A stretch of 64,000 bases of DNA from assembly GCF_036289385.1 (NCBI RefSeq), contig NZ_JAYFFH010000001.1, positions 310,001-374,000 on the forward strand. The letters are read 5' to 3'. The stretch comes from Anaerofustis butyriciformans (GTDB taxonomy: Bacteria > Bacillota > Clostridia > Eubacteriales > Anaerofustaceae). The translations under genes and the position numbers were made by a program. The first letter of the stretch is position 1, and each line of letters opens with the position of its first letter. The notes below the pieces were generated by a model, which had not been told where the DNA came from, did no database searches, and saw only the letters and a list, made by a program, of their open reading frames with translations. Below, piece by piece: positions 42,157-52,022 of this stretch.

Positions 42157-45100
42157 ATGTTCTACACCGAATCCAGCTACGAAAAATCAATAATAGAATT
42201 ATTTACCAATAATTTAGGTTATGAATACATATATGGACCTGATACAGAAAGAGACATACACAGTCCGTTATATGAAGATGTACTTATTGACTGCTTATAT
42301 AGAATTAATAAAAATATGCCAAGAGAAGCAATAAATGATGCCATATTCAAATTAAAAAATATAGAAAATGGGGAACTTGTACAAAGAAACTCTGTTTTTA
42401 TGGACTATCTGCAAAATGGCTTCCGGTAAGATATTTTGTAGATGGAAAAGAAAAATCTTCTATCATTTATCTTGTAGATTATAACAATGTGGAAAATAAC
42501 TCTTTTATCATTGCCAATCAATGGACATTTATTGAAAACAGTGAAAAAAGACCTGATATAATTTTGTTTGTTAACGGGCTGCCTGTAGTGCTTGCAGAGC
42601 TTAAGTCTCCATCTCGAGAAGAAACTAATGTAACAGACGCTTACAGACAGATTAAAAACTATATGAAAGAAATACCTTCAATGTTCATATATAATGCAAT
42701 TTGCGTTATAAGTGACCAAGTAATATCTAAAGCTGGAACCATAACATCAGGCGAAGACCGTTTTATGGAATGGAAGAGTAAAGACGGAGATTATGAAAAC
42801 ACAAAACACGCTCAATTTGATACATTCTTTGAAGGAATGTTTGAAAAAGAGAGACTTTTAGATATAATAAAGAATTTTATATGCTTTTCAAACGAGGGCG
42901 TAAAATCTTATAAAATTTTAGCAGGATATCACCAATATTTCGCAGTAAAGAAAGCGATAAAATCAACTATCAATGCAACTGATACAGACGGAAAAGGCGG
43001 GGTTTTCTGGCATACACAAGGCAGTGGAAAGTCTTTATCCATGGTATTTTATGCTCAGCTTATTAATCAAACCCTAAACAGCCCTACAATCGTTGTTATT
43101 ACAGATAGAAACGACCTTGACAATCAGCTGTATTCTCAATTTGTAAAGTGTAAAGACTTTTTAAGACAAACACCTATACAAGCAGAAAGCAGGGAAAATT
43201 TAATAGAATTGTTAAAAGGAAGAAAAGCAAACGGTATTTTTTTTACGACAATGCAAAAATTCACAGAGACAGGAGAAGCGCTTTGTGATAGAAAAAATAT
43301 TATCGTAATGGCAGATGAGGCACATAGGGGACAGTATGGGCTTAGCGAAAAGGTAGACATTAAGACAGGGAAGCTAAAAGTAGGAACAGCAAGAATGATT
43401 AGAGATGCTCTTCCTAATGCTACATATATTGGATTTACTGGAACTCCTATTTCTCAAAAAGATAGAAGCACAAAGGAAGTATTCGGAAATTATATTGATA
43501 TATACGATATGACACAATCTGTTAAGGACGAAGCAACGAAACCGATTTGTTATGAAAGCAGGGTTTTAAAATTAAATCTTGATGATGATATTTTACAACT
43601 TATAGATAAAGAATATGACAAAATGGCAGCTAATGCTGATGAAGAAGTGATTGAAAAAAGCAAACGTGAACTTGGAAAGTTAGATGCTATATTAGGAAAC
43701 GACAAAACAATCCTTTCTTTAACAATGGATATTATTGACCACTACGAAAACAACCGTGAACATCTCCTTACGGGTAAAGCAATGATTGTTGCTTATTCTC
43801 GTCCAATTGCAATGAAAATATATAATCAAATATTAAAATTAAGACCGGAATGGAAAGATAAAGTTGCAGTTGTAATGACTTCCACAAACAACGACCCTGA
43901 AGAATGGCGTGAGATTATAGGTAATAAAAATTATAAAAATAAGCTTGCACAGGAATTTAAAGACAATGAAAGCCCTTTAAAAATAGCAATAGTTGTTGAT
44001 ATGTGGCTTACAGGATTTGATGTTCCGTCTCTTTCTACAATGTATATATATAAACCAATGGAAGGTCATAACTTAATGCAAGCAATTGCCAGAGTAAACA
44101 GGGTATATAAAGATAAAGTTGCAGGGCTTATAGTTGACTATATAGGAATTGCAAGTGCATTAAAAAAGGCGATGAGCGATTATACTGCAAGGGATAGAGA
44201 AAATTATGGAGATACAGACATTTCAAAGGTAGCTTATCCAAAATTTGTAGAAAAACTCGAAATATGCAGAGATTTATTCCATCAATTTGATTATTCAAAG
44301 TTTGAAATAGGAAGCGAACTTGAAAAAGCAAAGACTATAAGCAGTGCCGTAAACTTTATAATGGATAGAAAGAGAGTGAAAGATAAAGAGGCTTTTATGA
44401 AAGAATCATTTATTCTAAGTCAATCATTATCTCTCTGTTCTTCCATCGTTCCTAAGAATGAAAGAATAGAAGCATGTTTTTTCGATGCGGTAAGAGTATT
44501 TATTTTACGTCTTAATGATAACGGAGTAAATAAGAAAATCTCTTTAAAAGAAATGAACAACAGAATAAACGAGCTTTTAAAACATTCAATAAAAACCAGC
44601 GGAGTAATTAACTTATTTTCTGATATAAAAGAAGAATTCTCAATTTTTGATCCAGAATTCCTTAAAGACGTAGCAGCAATGCCTGAAAAAAATCTTGCAA
44701 TAGAACTTTTGAAAAAATTAATTAATGAACAAATTTCTGTATATAAAAGAACAAATATAGTTAAATCAGAAAAATTTAGTGAAATAATAAAACGTTCATT
44801 AAATTCATATTTAAACGGGATGTTAACAAACGAAGAAGTTATAGAAGAGATGTTGAAACTTGCAAAAGAGATATCAAAAGCTCAAAAACAAGGGGAAGAA
44901 ATGGGATTAACTGCGGATGAACTAGCTTTCTATGATGCATTAACCAAACCAAACGCAATAAAAGATTTTTATGAAAATGATGAATTAATAGCAATTACAA
45001 AAGAATTAACCGAAACCCTAAGAAAAAATAAAACCATAGACTGGCAAATGAGAGAATCCGCAAGAGCAAAAATGCGAATGATTATTAAAAGACTTCTACG

Positions 45101-45185
45101 TAAACATAAATATCCACCTGAAGGCATGGATGACGCAGTTAAAACATTAATGGCACAGTGCGAAATGTGGGCAGATAATTTATAA
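42157..45185 (+). pseudogene. hsdR: Type I restriction endonuclease HsdR, frameshifted near the N-terminus
   Basis: Two frames make up one HsdR of about 1,008 residues. The first (42157-42429) gives the N-terminus up to MDYLQNG; the protein then continues in another frame from about 42421 as PVRYFVDGKEKSSIIYLVDY and runs to 45185. A single missing base around 42418-42423 restores the frame. The second part has the nuclease motif RPDIILFVNGLPVVLAELKSP, Walker A TQGSGKSLSM, DEAH box MADEAHRGQYG and further SF2 helicase motifs. The long frame alone would begin with a GTG lacking an SD. As read, the enzyme is probably not made whole. Confidence 0.88.
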
Positions 45186-45208
45186 AAAAGACCTAACAGG
45201 TCTTTTTT
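45184..45208. terminator. Terminator after hsdR
   Basis: AAAAAAGACCT pairs with AGGTCTTTTTT around a three-base loop; it could act in both directions. Confidence 0.85.
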
Positions 45209-45308
45209 GTTTTAATTTATATATACTTTTTAGGTATACATATATCAATAAATATAGAATTTGATATATTTAGTATTTTAATTTAAAATAAAATATATAA
45301 ATAAAGTA

Positions 45309-45339
45309 TTGACATGGAGTAAACTCCAAGTGATAGACT
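45309..45339 (+). promoter_or_regulatory. MerR-type promoter/operator of the flavodoxin gene
   Basis: TTGACA (45309-45314) and TAGACT (45334-45339) are 19 bp apart. The spacer holds the palindrome TGGAGTAAACTCCA (45315-45328). This is the layout of MerR-family operators and resembles those bound by aldehyde or redox-sensing members such as AdhR. No MerR-family gene is adjacent. Confidence 0.85.
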
Positions 45340-45371
45340 AAGCCTAAGATAAAACAAGGAGGTTTTATAAG

Positions 45372-45854
45372 ATGAAAAATACATTAGTTGCTTATTTTTC
45401 AGCAACAGGAACTACAAAACATAAAGCTCAAATGATCGCTGAAGCTTTAAATTGTGATATTTATGAAATAGAGCCAAAAAATCCTTACACATCAGCTGAT
45501 TTAAACTGGCATGATAAGAAATCAAGAAGCTCTATTGAAATGGATGATAAATCCTCAATACCTGAAATTATAGATAATAATCCAAATATTGAAAACTATG
45601 ATGTAGTATTCTTAGGTTTCCCAATTTGGTGGTATACAGCGCCTACTATTATCAATACATTCCTTGAAAAATACAATTTTGAAAACAAGGAGGTTGTATT
45701 ATTCGCAACTTCAGGAGGTAGTGGTCTAAGAGGTATTTCAAAGGATTTAAAAGGAAGCGTATCTGAAAGCACTATAATAAAAGAAGGCAGAATGTTAAAC
45801 GGTAATATTACAAAAGAAACATTAGAAAGCTTTGTTAAAAGCTTAAATTTATAA
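45372..45854 (+). CDS. Flavodoxin-type FMN protein
   Basis: A 160-residue flavodoxin-fold protein of the Flavodoxin_4 group. The FMN phosphate loop is YFSATGTTKHKA at residue 8, FLGFPIWWYTAPTIINTFLEKY contains the isoalloxazine-stacking aromatics, and FATSGGSGLRG the third loop. It probably carries electrons or acts as a small NAD(P)H-dependent reductase. It is first behind the MerR-type promoter and is followed after 21 bases by an alcohol dehydrogenase. SD AAGGAGG. Confidence 0.93.
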   Translation: MKNTLVAYFSATGTTKHKAQMIAEALNCDIYEIEPKNPYTSADLNWHDKKSRSSIEMDDKSSIPEIIDNNPNIENYDVVFLGFPIWWYTAPTIINTFLEKYNFENKEVVLFATSGGSGLRGISKDLKGSVSESTIIKEGRMLNGNITKETLESFVKSLNL

Positions 45855-45875
45855 TATAAAGGAGAAGAAATTTAA

Positions 45876-47042
45876 ATGTTAGGAAATTTTTCATATTCAA
45901 ACCCTACAAAATTATATTTTGGTGAAGATTCATTAAACTATTTAAATGATGAATTAAAAAATTATGGTAAAAATATCATGCTAAGCTATGGTGGTGGCTC
46001 AATAAAGAAAAACGGTATATATGATAAGGTAATTGAAATTTTAAAAGCAAATGACAAAAACATCTTTGAAGATCCTGGAGTAATGCCAAACCCAACAGTA
46101 GAAAAACTTTATGAAGGATGTAAAATTGCTAAAGAAAATAAAGTAGATTTAATTCTTGCAGTTGGCGGCGGTTCTGTATGTGACTACGCAAAAGCAGTTT
46201 CTGTTTCAACTTACTGCGATGAAGATCCATGGGATAAATACTATTTAAGAATGGAAGATGTAGACAATGAAATCATTCCTGTAGGATGTGTGCTTACAAT
46301 GGTAGGAACAGGTTCAGAAATGAACGGGGGAGCAGTTATAACAAATCATGAACAAAAATTAAAAATAGGTCATGTATTCGGCGAAAATGTATTCCCTAAA
46401 TTCTCAATTTTAAACCCTACTTTTACTTATACTCTTCCTAAATACCAAATGGTAGCAGGTTTTTACGATATTATGAATCATATCACAGAACAATATTTTT
46501 CAGATGATGATGACAATACTTCTGACTATATTAGCGAGGGGTTACTTAAATCATTAATTCATAGTTCAAGAATAGCAGTAAAAAATCCAACAGATTATGA
46601 AGCAAGAAGTAACATAATGTGGATTGCAACATGGGCATTAAATACTTTAATTGCAAAAGGCAAAACAACAGACTGGATGGTTCATATGATAGGTCAATCA
46701 ATCGGTGCTTATACTGATGCTACTCACGGTATGACTTTATCAGCTATTTCAATGGCATATTATCGTTATATCTGTCCATATGGTTTAAATAAATTTAAAA
46801 GATTTGCAGTTAACGTATGGGGAGTGAATCCAGAAAACAAAACTGATGAAGAAATTGCAAAAGAAGGCCTTGACAGAATGGAAGAATGGATGAAAGAAAT
46901 CGGTCTTGTTATGAATATCAAAGACTTAGGCGTTAAAGAAGATATGCTTGAAGGAATTGCAAAAGGTTCATTCATAATGGAAGGCGGTTATAAAAAATTA
47001 AGCCACGAAGAAATCGTTCAAATTTTAAAAGAAAGTATGTAA
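45876..47042 (+). CDS. Iron-containing alcohol dehydrogenase (BdhA/YqhD type)
   Basis: A 388-residue group III alcohol dehydrogenase. The nucleotide site has AVGGGSVCDYAKAVS near residue 92 and the metal-site region has the spaced histidines: MNHITEQYF (His), then WMVHMIGQSIGAYTDATHGMTLS (His). Short linear aldehydes are typical substrates, reduced with NAD(P)H. With the flavodoxin and the MerR-type promoter it looks like an aldehyde-detoxifying unit. SD AAGGAG. Confidence 0.94.
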   Translation: MLGNFSYSNPTKLYFGEDSLNYLNDELKNYGKNIMLSYGGGSIKKNGIYDKVIEILKANDKNIFEDPGVMPNPTVEKLYEGCKIAKENKVDLILAVGGGSVCDYAKAVSVSTYCDEDPWDKYYLRMEDVDNEIIPVGCVLTMVGTGSEMNGGAVITNHEQKLKIGHVFGENVFPKFSILNPTFTYTLPKYQMVAGFYDIMNHITEQYFSDDDDNTSDYISEGLLKSLIHSSRIAVKNPTDYEARSNIMWIATWALNTLIAKGKTTDWMVHMIGQSIGAYTDATHGMTLSAISMAYYRYICPYGLNKFKRFAVNVWGVNPENKTDEEIAKEGLDRMEEWMKEIGLVMNIKDLGVKEDMLEGIAKGSFIMEGGYKKLSHEEIVQILKESM

Positions 47043-47046
47043 TATA

Positions 47047-47076
47047 AAAAACAGCTCTATGTAGGGCTGTTTTTTA
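47047..47076 (+). terminator. Terminator after the alcohol dehydrogenase
   Basis: AAAAACAGC (47047-47055) pairs with GCTGTTTTT (47066-47074), extended by TCTA/TAGG. From here to 47330 there is no gene; only the short repeat described next stands out. Confidence 0.85.
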
Positions 47077-47293
47077 TTATTGAAATAACTAATATTAAAG
47101 ATACTTTTATCTAAAGGGAATATAAATAGTTTTTAACCAACTTTCCGCTAAAGACAACTTTAACATAGAATTGACTATATTTTATAATAAAATTAACATA
47201 TTTTTACACATCTTCTCAAACCCTTTGATTATAAGGCTTTTAAGCATTAATATCTTTATAATGTTATTTTCTATTATCTTTTTAATATATATT

Positions 47294-47333
47294 CCATTTT
47301 ATATCTATACCATTTTATATCTATACCATTTTA
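47294..47333. repeat. 16-bp tandem repeat, 2.5 copies
   Basis: The unit CCATTTTATATCTATA occurs at 47294-47309 and 47310-47325, then CCATTTTA at 47326-47333. The last partial copy runs into the stop codon of the recombinase-like gene. Confidence 0.9.
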
Positions 47334-48215
47334 AAATTTACTAAATGGATTTTTATTCATATCAATTTCTTCTTTTTTATCTTTTAGATATCTTTCAACT
47401 TGTTTATCTGTTTTTAGTCCCAAGAATGATTTGATTTCATTAAAACCTGCATTGTTATAATCTTTTAACATTTTTACTGCAGTATTCCTTAAAATATTGC
47501 TGCTTATTCCTTTTTCTTCAATTCCAATTCTCTTAAGTGCATTTTTAACAATTTCTTGTATTCTTCTTGTTGAAATTGGTTTTTCGGGATTTGAAGGACT
47601 ATTTAACAGGTATATTTGGTCGTTTGAAAATAAAAAACGGCTTAAAATGGCTCTGAGAGCGTCATTTATTTTAACAATTCTTTCATTTTCACTGTTTTTG
47701 TTTATTATGATATTATTATCAAAAATATCTTCAGTTTTTATGTTTTGAACTTCTTTAACCGTAAGTCCATTAAATAACATAAGAAAAATTATTATTTGAT
47801 TCTTTTCCGGTTCAATGTTTTTTACGTAATCTATTAAATCATTTATCTGCTCATTAGAAAGAACATCTTTATTTAAACTATCATTATTATATCTAAATTT
47901 GAACGAAACTATTTCGTTATTTAGACCATATTTTTTATTAAGAAATTTATAAAAGTTTTTAACTGCAGATATTTTTCTTGCGATAGTTTTATCTGAATTT
48001 TTAAGTTCTTTTTTTAAATAATCAACATAAGCATACATGTCGATACTATTAAGGTTTAAGAATAAATCTTTATCAGCTTCGTTATCTAAATTATTAATAT
48101 GGTTTCTCTTCATCATAAATAAAACAAAGGTATTTAAGTCATATAAATACCCTTTAGTTGATGCCTTAGAAATATTATTTGTATTTAAAAATTCATTTAT
48201 AAGTTTACTTTCCAT
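47331..48215 (-). CDS. Tyrosine recombinase-like protein with lost catalytic residues
   Basis: A 294-residue protein with the two-domain plan of tyrosine recombinases: an N-terminal SAM-like domain (STKGYLYDLNTFVLFM and KTIARKISAVKNFYKFL) and a C-terminal catalytic fold. Key residues are changed: the first Arg is Thr152 (FNGLTVKEV for GLRxSE), the HxLRH box is NILRN (His to Asn240, Arg243 kept, His to Asn), and LGH is LGL (Leu267). Tyr276 remains. It is thus probably inactive in strand exchange and may act as a DNA-binding protein. The start is the ATG at 48215; an in-frame GTG at 48230 is possible. Confidence 0.78.
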   Translation of the reverse strand: MESKLINEFLNTNNISKASTKGYLYDLNTFVLFMMKRNHINNLDNEADKDLFLNLNSIDMYAYVDYLKKELKNSDKTIARKISAVKNFYKFLNKKYGLNNEIVSFKFRYNNDSLNKDVLSNEQINDLIDYVKNIEPEKNQIIIFLMLFNGLTVKEVQNIKTEDIFDNNIIINKNSENERIVKINDALRAILSRFLFSNDQIYLLNSPSNPEKPISTRRIQEIVKNALKRIGIEEKGISSNILRNTAVKMLKDYNNAGFNEIKSFLGLKTDKQVERYLKDKKEEIDMNKNPFSKF

Positions 48216-48216
48216 T

Positions 48217-49221
48217 TTACATAACTTCACTAAATATTTCTTTAGTGAAGTTCTCTCCTATATAATTTTGATTTAACATTTTATTAAAGTCATCAATAAC
48301 ATTTTGAGGTGAGACAATTTTAATTCCACCCTCAAATTGAAATATCCAAGCATAAAATGTCGGACTTAATCCAACACGAACTTTAACTAAAAAATCCTCT
48401 TTTCCTTTTTCTAAAACAGGTACATCTTCCCCAAATTTATCTATTATATATTTCATTAATTCATTCTTACATTTAAGTATAACTTCTTTTTCTTCCCCCG
48501 GAAACATACTAAATATCTTTTTCCCATAATCTGTAATAGAAAAACCATCTGGGAACTTTGTTCTTTCATCATCTAGCATTGTTGGAATTTCCATCCTATC
48601 AACTCTAAAAGAAACAACATCGTTTCTTTTATCGGAATAACCTACAAGATAATACTTATCTTGATTCCAATATAAAGTGTATGGGCTAAGAATATATACT
48701 TCACCATTATTTTTAAATATTTTATCTTTATTTATATTGTAATCATAATATCTAAAAGATATTTTTTTATTTTTATTTATAGCTGTATTTATCAAATCAA
48801 TAATATAATATATTAAGTTATTATTTGTTTTTACTTTTCCTGTGTTAATAATATTTCGATTAAGATGTCTTCTTTGATTTTCTGAAACTAACATCATAAG
48901 TTTATTTATGATAATCTTACTTTTCTTTTTACTTATAAACTGTGAAGAAGATACCGCATCTATAAGCATTGCAAGCTCAGGAAGCTCAAAAAGTCGTTCA
49001 CCAAAGAAATAAATATTTTTATTGCCTTTTTCACAAATTATATCATATCCCATTACTTCTGACAAAAAAGATATGTCTTCATTAAATGTTTTTCTATCTA
49101 TATTAATATTATGTTCTTTTAAATAACTAAAAAAATCTTTTGTTGTTAATGGATTTTCTTCATCGCTTTTTTCATAAAGAAGCTTTAATATGAGAAAAAT
49201 TCTATATCTATTGTTTTTCAT
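48217..49221 (-). CDS. WYL-domain transcriptional regulator
   Basis: A 334-residue protein with an N-terminal helix-turn-helix (residues about 1-70, TTKDFFSYLKEHNINIDRKTFNEDI) and a WYL domain in the middle (RKISFRYYDYN, VYILSPYTLYWNQDKYYLVGYSD, VVSFRVDRM), then a C-terminal WCX part. WYL proteins sense nucleic acids or nucleotides and regulate DNA repair, phage defence and related genes. Its stop is two bases from the downstream recombinase-like start, so the two are coupled. The promoter was not clear. Confidence 0.9.
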   Translation of the reverse strand: MKNNRYRIFLILKLLYEKSDEENPLTTKDFFSYLKEHNINIDRKTFNEDISFLSEVMGYDIICEKGNKNIYFFGERLFELPELAMLIDAVSSSQFISKKKSKIIINKLMMLVSENQRRHLNRNIINTGKVKTNNNLIYYIIDLINTAINKNKKISFRYYDYNINKDKIFKNNGEVYILSPYTLYWNQDKYYLVGYSDKRNDVVSFRVDRMEIPTMLDDERTKFPDGFSITDYGKKIFSMFPGEEKEVILKCKNELMKYIIDKFGEDVPVLEKGKEDFLVKVRVGLSPTFYAWIFQFEGGIKIVSPQNVIDDFNKMLNQNYIGENFTKEIFSEVM

Positions 49222-49283
49222 AACATTACCCTCAATTCTTTATATACACATTCTACAACAAAATTTATAAACTTTTCAATTAT

Positions 49284-49320
49284 AAAAAAATAGACAGGGA
49301 AATTTTTCCCTGTCTTAAAA
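49284..49320. terminator. Terminator between HPS and the WYL gene
   Basis: AGACAGGGAAA (49292-49302) pairs perfectly with TTTCCCTGTCT (49305-49315); A and T tracts flank it. It mainly serves the minus-strand hexulose-phosphate synthase gene. Confidence 0.88.
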
Positions 49321-49331
49321 AATTATATAGG

Positions 49332-49961
49332 TTATTTTATCATTTCTTTCATTTTCTTAGCAGTTTCTTTTGGTGTAGAACTATTTACAAGTCCGCCGCC
49401 AACTATTATTACATCAGGATTTTGTGCATTTATTTCTTCTAATGTTTCAAGTTTGACACCGCCTGCAACACTAACTTTTGTATTTTTTACTAAGCTTTTA
49501 ACTTTTATTAAATCATCAAGAGGAGTTGCCCCTTTCTTTTGTGTATCAGCTCCCGTATGTACACAAATATAATCAACTCCAATACTTTCCAAATATTTAA
49601 CTCTTTCTTCTAAATTATCTACGCAAATCAAATCAACAAGAAGTTCTTTTCCCGCTTTTTTTACTTCTTCTAAAGAATCTTCTATTGTTTGATTATCACT
49701 TACAGCAAGAACAGTTACTATATCCGCACCGGCATCAAGAGCTATTTTCGTTTCAAATGCACCTGCATCCATAATCTTAAAATCCGCAAGTATCTTTTTA
49801 TCTTTAAAGGTTTCTTTTAATTTTTTTATTCCCTCACTTCCGTATTTATAAGCAATAGGGGTTCCAAATTCAATTATATCGATATACTCTTCACATTCTT
49901 TTACAATTTCGATACTTTCCTCCAAGCTTTTTACGTCCAAGGCAATTTGTAATTTTTTCAT
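49332..49961 (-). CDS. hxlA: 3-Hexulose-6-phosphate synthase
   Basis: A 209-residue TIM-barrel enzyme of the OMP decarboxylase suprafamily. The motif DFKIMDAG gives the D-x-K-x-x-D active site, ALDVKSLEE starts the barrel and DIIEFGTP, VHTGADTQKKGATPLDDL and VAGGVKLETL follow. It condenses formaldehyde with ribulose 5-phosphate or runs backwards to make ribulose 5-phosphate. OMP decarboxylase is unlikely because the length and the VDLICVDN segment fit HPS. The isomerase partner gene is 11 kb away. SD AAAGGAGG. Confidence 0.9.
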   Translation of the reverse strand: MKKLQIALDVKSLEESIEIVKECEEYIDIIEFGTPIAYKYGSEGIKKLKETFKDKKILADFKIMDAGAFETKIALDAGADIVTVLAVSDNQTIEDSLEEVKKAGKELLVDLICVDNLEERVKYLESIGVDYICVHTGADTQKKGATPLDDLIKVKSLVKNTKVSVAGGVKLETLEEINAQNPDVIIVGGGLVNSSTPKETAKKMKEMIK

Positions 49962-49975
49962 TTTTTTCCTCCTTT

Positions 49976-50012
49976 AAATAAAAATCCCCGCACTAAATAA
50001 AGTGCAGGGAAA
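49976..50012 (-). terminator. Terminator after the ispH-S1 gene
   Basis: On the minus strand CCCTGCACT (50001-50009) pairs with AGTGCGGGG (49986-49994) and a T-rich tail follows. Confidence 0.85.
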
Positions 50013-50020
50013 ATTTAATA

Positions 50021-52021
50021 CTATTCAGATTTTAAAAGGTCACCGAAGATATCACCTAAAGTTACATTACCATCTTCTTGATGATAAACTTTGTTTCTTT
50101 CAATTTTTCTTTTTGGTGGATCCATTGTTTCTTTAATGCTTAAAGAAACTTTTCTTTTATCTTTATTAATTTCAATAATTTTAACATTAACTTTATCACC
50201 AGTTTTAACAACATCTTCAACTTTGTTTACTCTGTCGTATGATAATTGAGAGATGTGAATTAAACCTTCAACATCAGGAATAATTTCTGCAAAAGCACCA
50301 AAGCTTGTTGTGTTTTTAATTGTAGCAGATACTGTTTGACCTACTGTATAATTTTCAATAAATTCTTGCCATGGTTCTTTTGTTAAATCTTTAACGCTTA
50401 ATTTTACTTTGTAGCTTTCTTTGTCAAGTTCAGTTACAATAGCTTTTACGCTGTCGCCAACTTTGTATAAATCATTAATATTGTTAACTCTTTTCCAAGC
50501 GATATCAGAAATATGAATAAATCCGTCTACGCCGTCTAAATCAATGAACATACCAAAGTTTGTAATGTTTTTGATTGGAGCTTCAATAACTTTACCGATT
50601 TCTAAATTAGCAATAGCTGCGTCTTTAGCTTCTTTTTCTTTAGCTTTTCTTTCTTTGTAAGCTTCTTCAAGAAGAATTCTTCTTGAAACAATAATTTTGT
50701 TTTTGTTTTTATCAAATTCTACGATTCTACATTCAACTTCTTTACCAAGTAAATTATCAAAATCTTTAATGAATTTTGTATCATAGTAAGAAGCAGGCAT
50801 GAATGCTTTAATGAATCCTAAGTCAACAATTAAACCGCCTTTTACAACTTTTGTAATTTTAGCGCTAACTGTTTCTTTTGCTTCAAATTTATCTTTTGCT
50901 TCATCTAAAGCACTAAGTTCATCAACTTTGATTTTAGATAATGAAACGTTCCCTGTACCGTCATTCATTCTCATAACCATAACTTTAACTTTATCACCTT
51001 TAGCGGCTTTTGTTGTTAAGTCTTCCATAAGGTCATATAAATAATCAGCTTTTTTAACAATTCCGTCTGATTTGTAACCAATATTCATTGTTACTTCATT
51101 GTGATCGACAGCAACGATTTCGCCTTCAACGATATCTCCCTCTCTAATTTCTTTCATTGATTCTTCGATGTTTTTTTCAAAACTATCCACCATGTTGTTG
51201 TCCATAGTATTAATTACCTCCTCTATTAACTGGGTTGGTGTAGATGCTCCAGCCGTTAGTCCAATATTCTTATATTTCTTTATAGCATCGTCCAAGTCCG
51301 AAGCTTTTTCAACAAAGAAAACATTTTTGCATTTTGATTTACTGATTTCAACCAATTTCTTTGTATTTGAGCTATGAGTATCACCAACAACTACCATAGC
51401 TTCAACTTCTGATGCTATCTTACTGGCTTCTTCCTGCCTTACGCTTGTGGCGTTACATATTGTATTAAAAATTACCACATCTGCGCAATTTTCTTTAATA
51501 ATATCTGTTATATCATTAAAGATTGATTTAATAATTGTAGTTTGGGCAACAATACAAACACTGTTATCTGTTTTAAATTCTCTCGCTTCATCTAGCGAGA
51601 AAATAACATGAGCAGAGTTCTCACACCACCCGTTAACCCCTATAACTTCGGGATGATTTTTATCTCCTACAATTATTATAGTATACCCTTTATTATGATA
51701 TTTTTCAACCTTATTTTGAATAGATTTTACATAAGGACAAGTTGCATCGATAAGTTTTAGATTTTTTTCCTTAATCTTATCATATACATCTTTTCCAACG
51801 CCGTGAGAACGAATTATAACCGTTCCGCTTTCTATACTGTCAAGGTCTTCAATTATATCTACACCTTTTTCCTTTAATTCATTTGTAACAAATGCATTAT
51901 GTATTAAAGGTCCAAGGGTATAAACTTTTTCATTCTTGTTTTTACTTGCTTCATAAGCTGTTTCAACAGCTTTATTTACACCGAAGCAGTAACCTGCACT
52001 TTTTGCTTTTATTATACTCAT
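50021..52021 (-). CDS. ispH: IspH (HMBPP reductase) fused to ribosomal protein S1 domains
   Basis: A 666-residue fusion common in Clostridia. Residues 1-280 are the 4-hydroxy-3-methylbut-2-enyl diphosphate reductase of the non-mevalonate isoprenoid pathway: the cluster cysteines lie in AGYCFGVNKA (Cys12), IDATCPYV (about 96) and NTICNATSVRQ (about 188). From about residue 295 four S1 domains follow, each with a GxVxxIxxFGxFVDL-type core (for example ITNFGMFIDLDGVDGFIHIS). It may act as both enzyme and S1-like RNA binder. It is last in a cmk-plsC-ispH operon. Confidence 0.95.
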   Translation of the reverse strand: MSIIKAKSAGYCFGVNKAVETAYEASKNKNEKVYTLGPLIHNAFVTNELKEKGVDIIEDLDSIESGTVIIRSHGVGKDVYDKIKEKNLKLIDATCPYVKSIQNKVEKYHNKGYTIIIVGDKNHPEVIGVNGWCENSAHVIFSLDEAREFKTDNSVCIVAQTTIIKSIFNDITDIIKENCADVVIFNTICNATSVRQEEASKIASEVEAMVVVGDTHSSNTKKLVEISKSKCKNVFFVEKASDLDDAIKKYKNIGLTAGASTPTQLIEEVINTMDNNMVDSFEKNIEESMKEIREGDIVEGEIVAVDHNEVTMNIGYKSDGIVKKADYLYDLMEDLTTKAAKGDKVKVMVMRMNDGTGNVSLSKIKVDELSALDEAKDKFEAKETVSAKITKVVKGGLIVDLGFIKAFMPASYYDTKFIKDFDNLLGKEVECRIVEFDKNKNKIIVSRRILLEEAYKERKAKEKEAKDAAIANLEIGKVIEAPIKNITNFGMFIDLDGVDGFIHISDIAWKRVNNINDLYKVGDSVKAIVTELDKESYKVKLSVKDLTKEPWQEFIENYTVGQTVSATIKNTTSFGAFAEIIPDVEGLIHISQLSYDRVNKVEDVVKTGDKVNVKIIEINKDKRKVSLSIKETMDPPKRKIERNKVYHQEDGNVTLGDIFGDLLKSE

Positions 52022-52022
52022 T

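Noticed and set aside
42489..45185. The 898-residue frame as a complete HsdR
   Set aside because: Its GTG has no SD and the conserved N-terminal region lies in the other frame just upstream, so it is part of a frameshifted gene.
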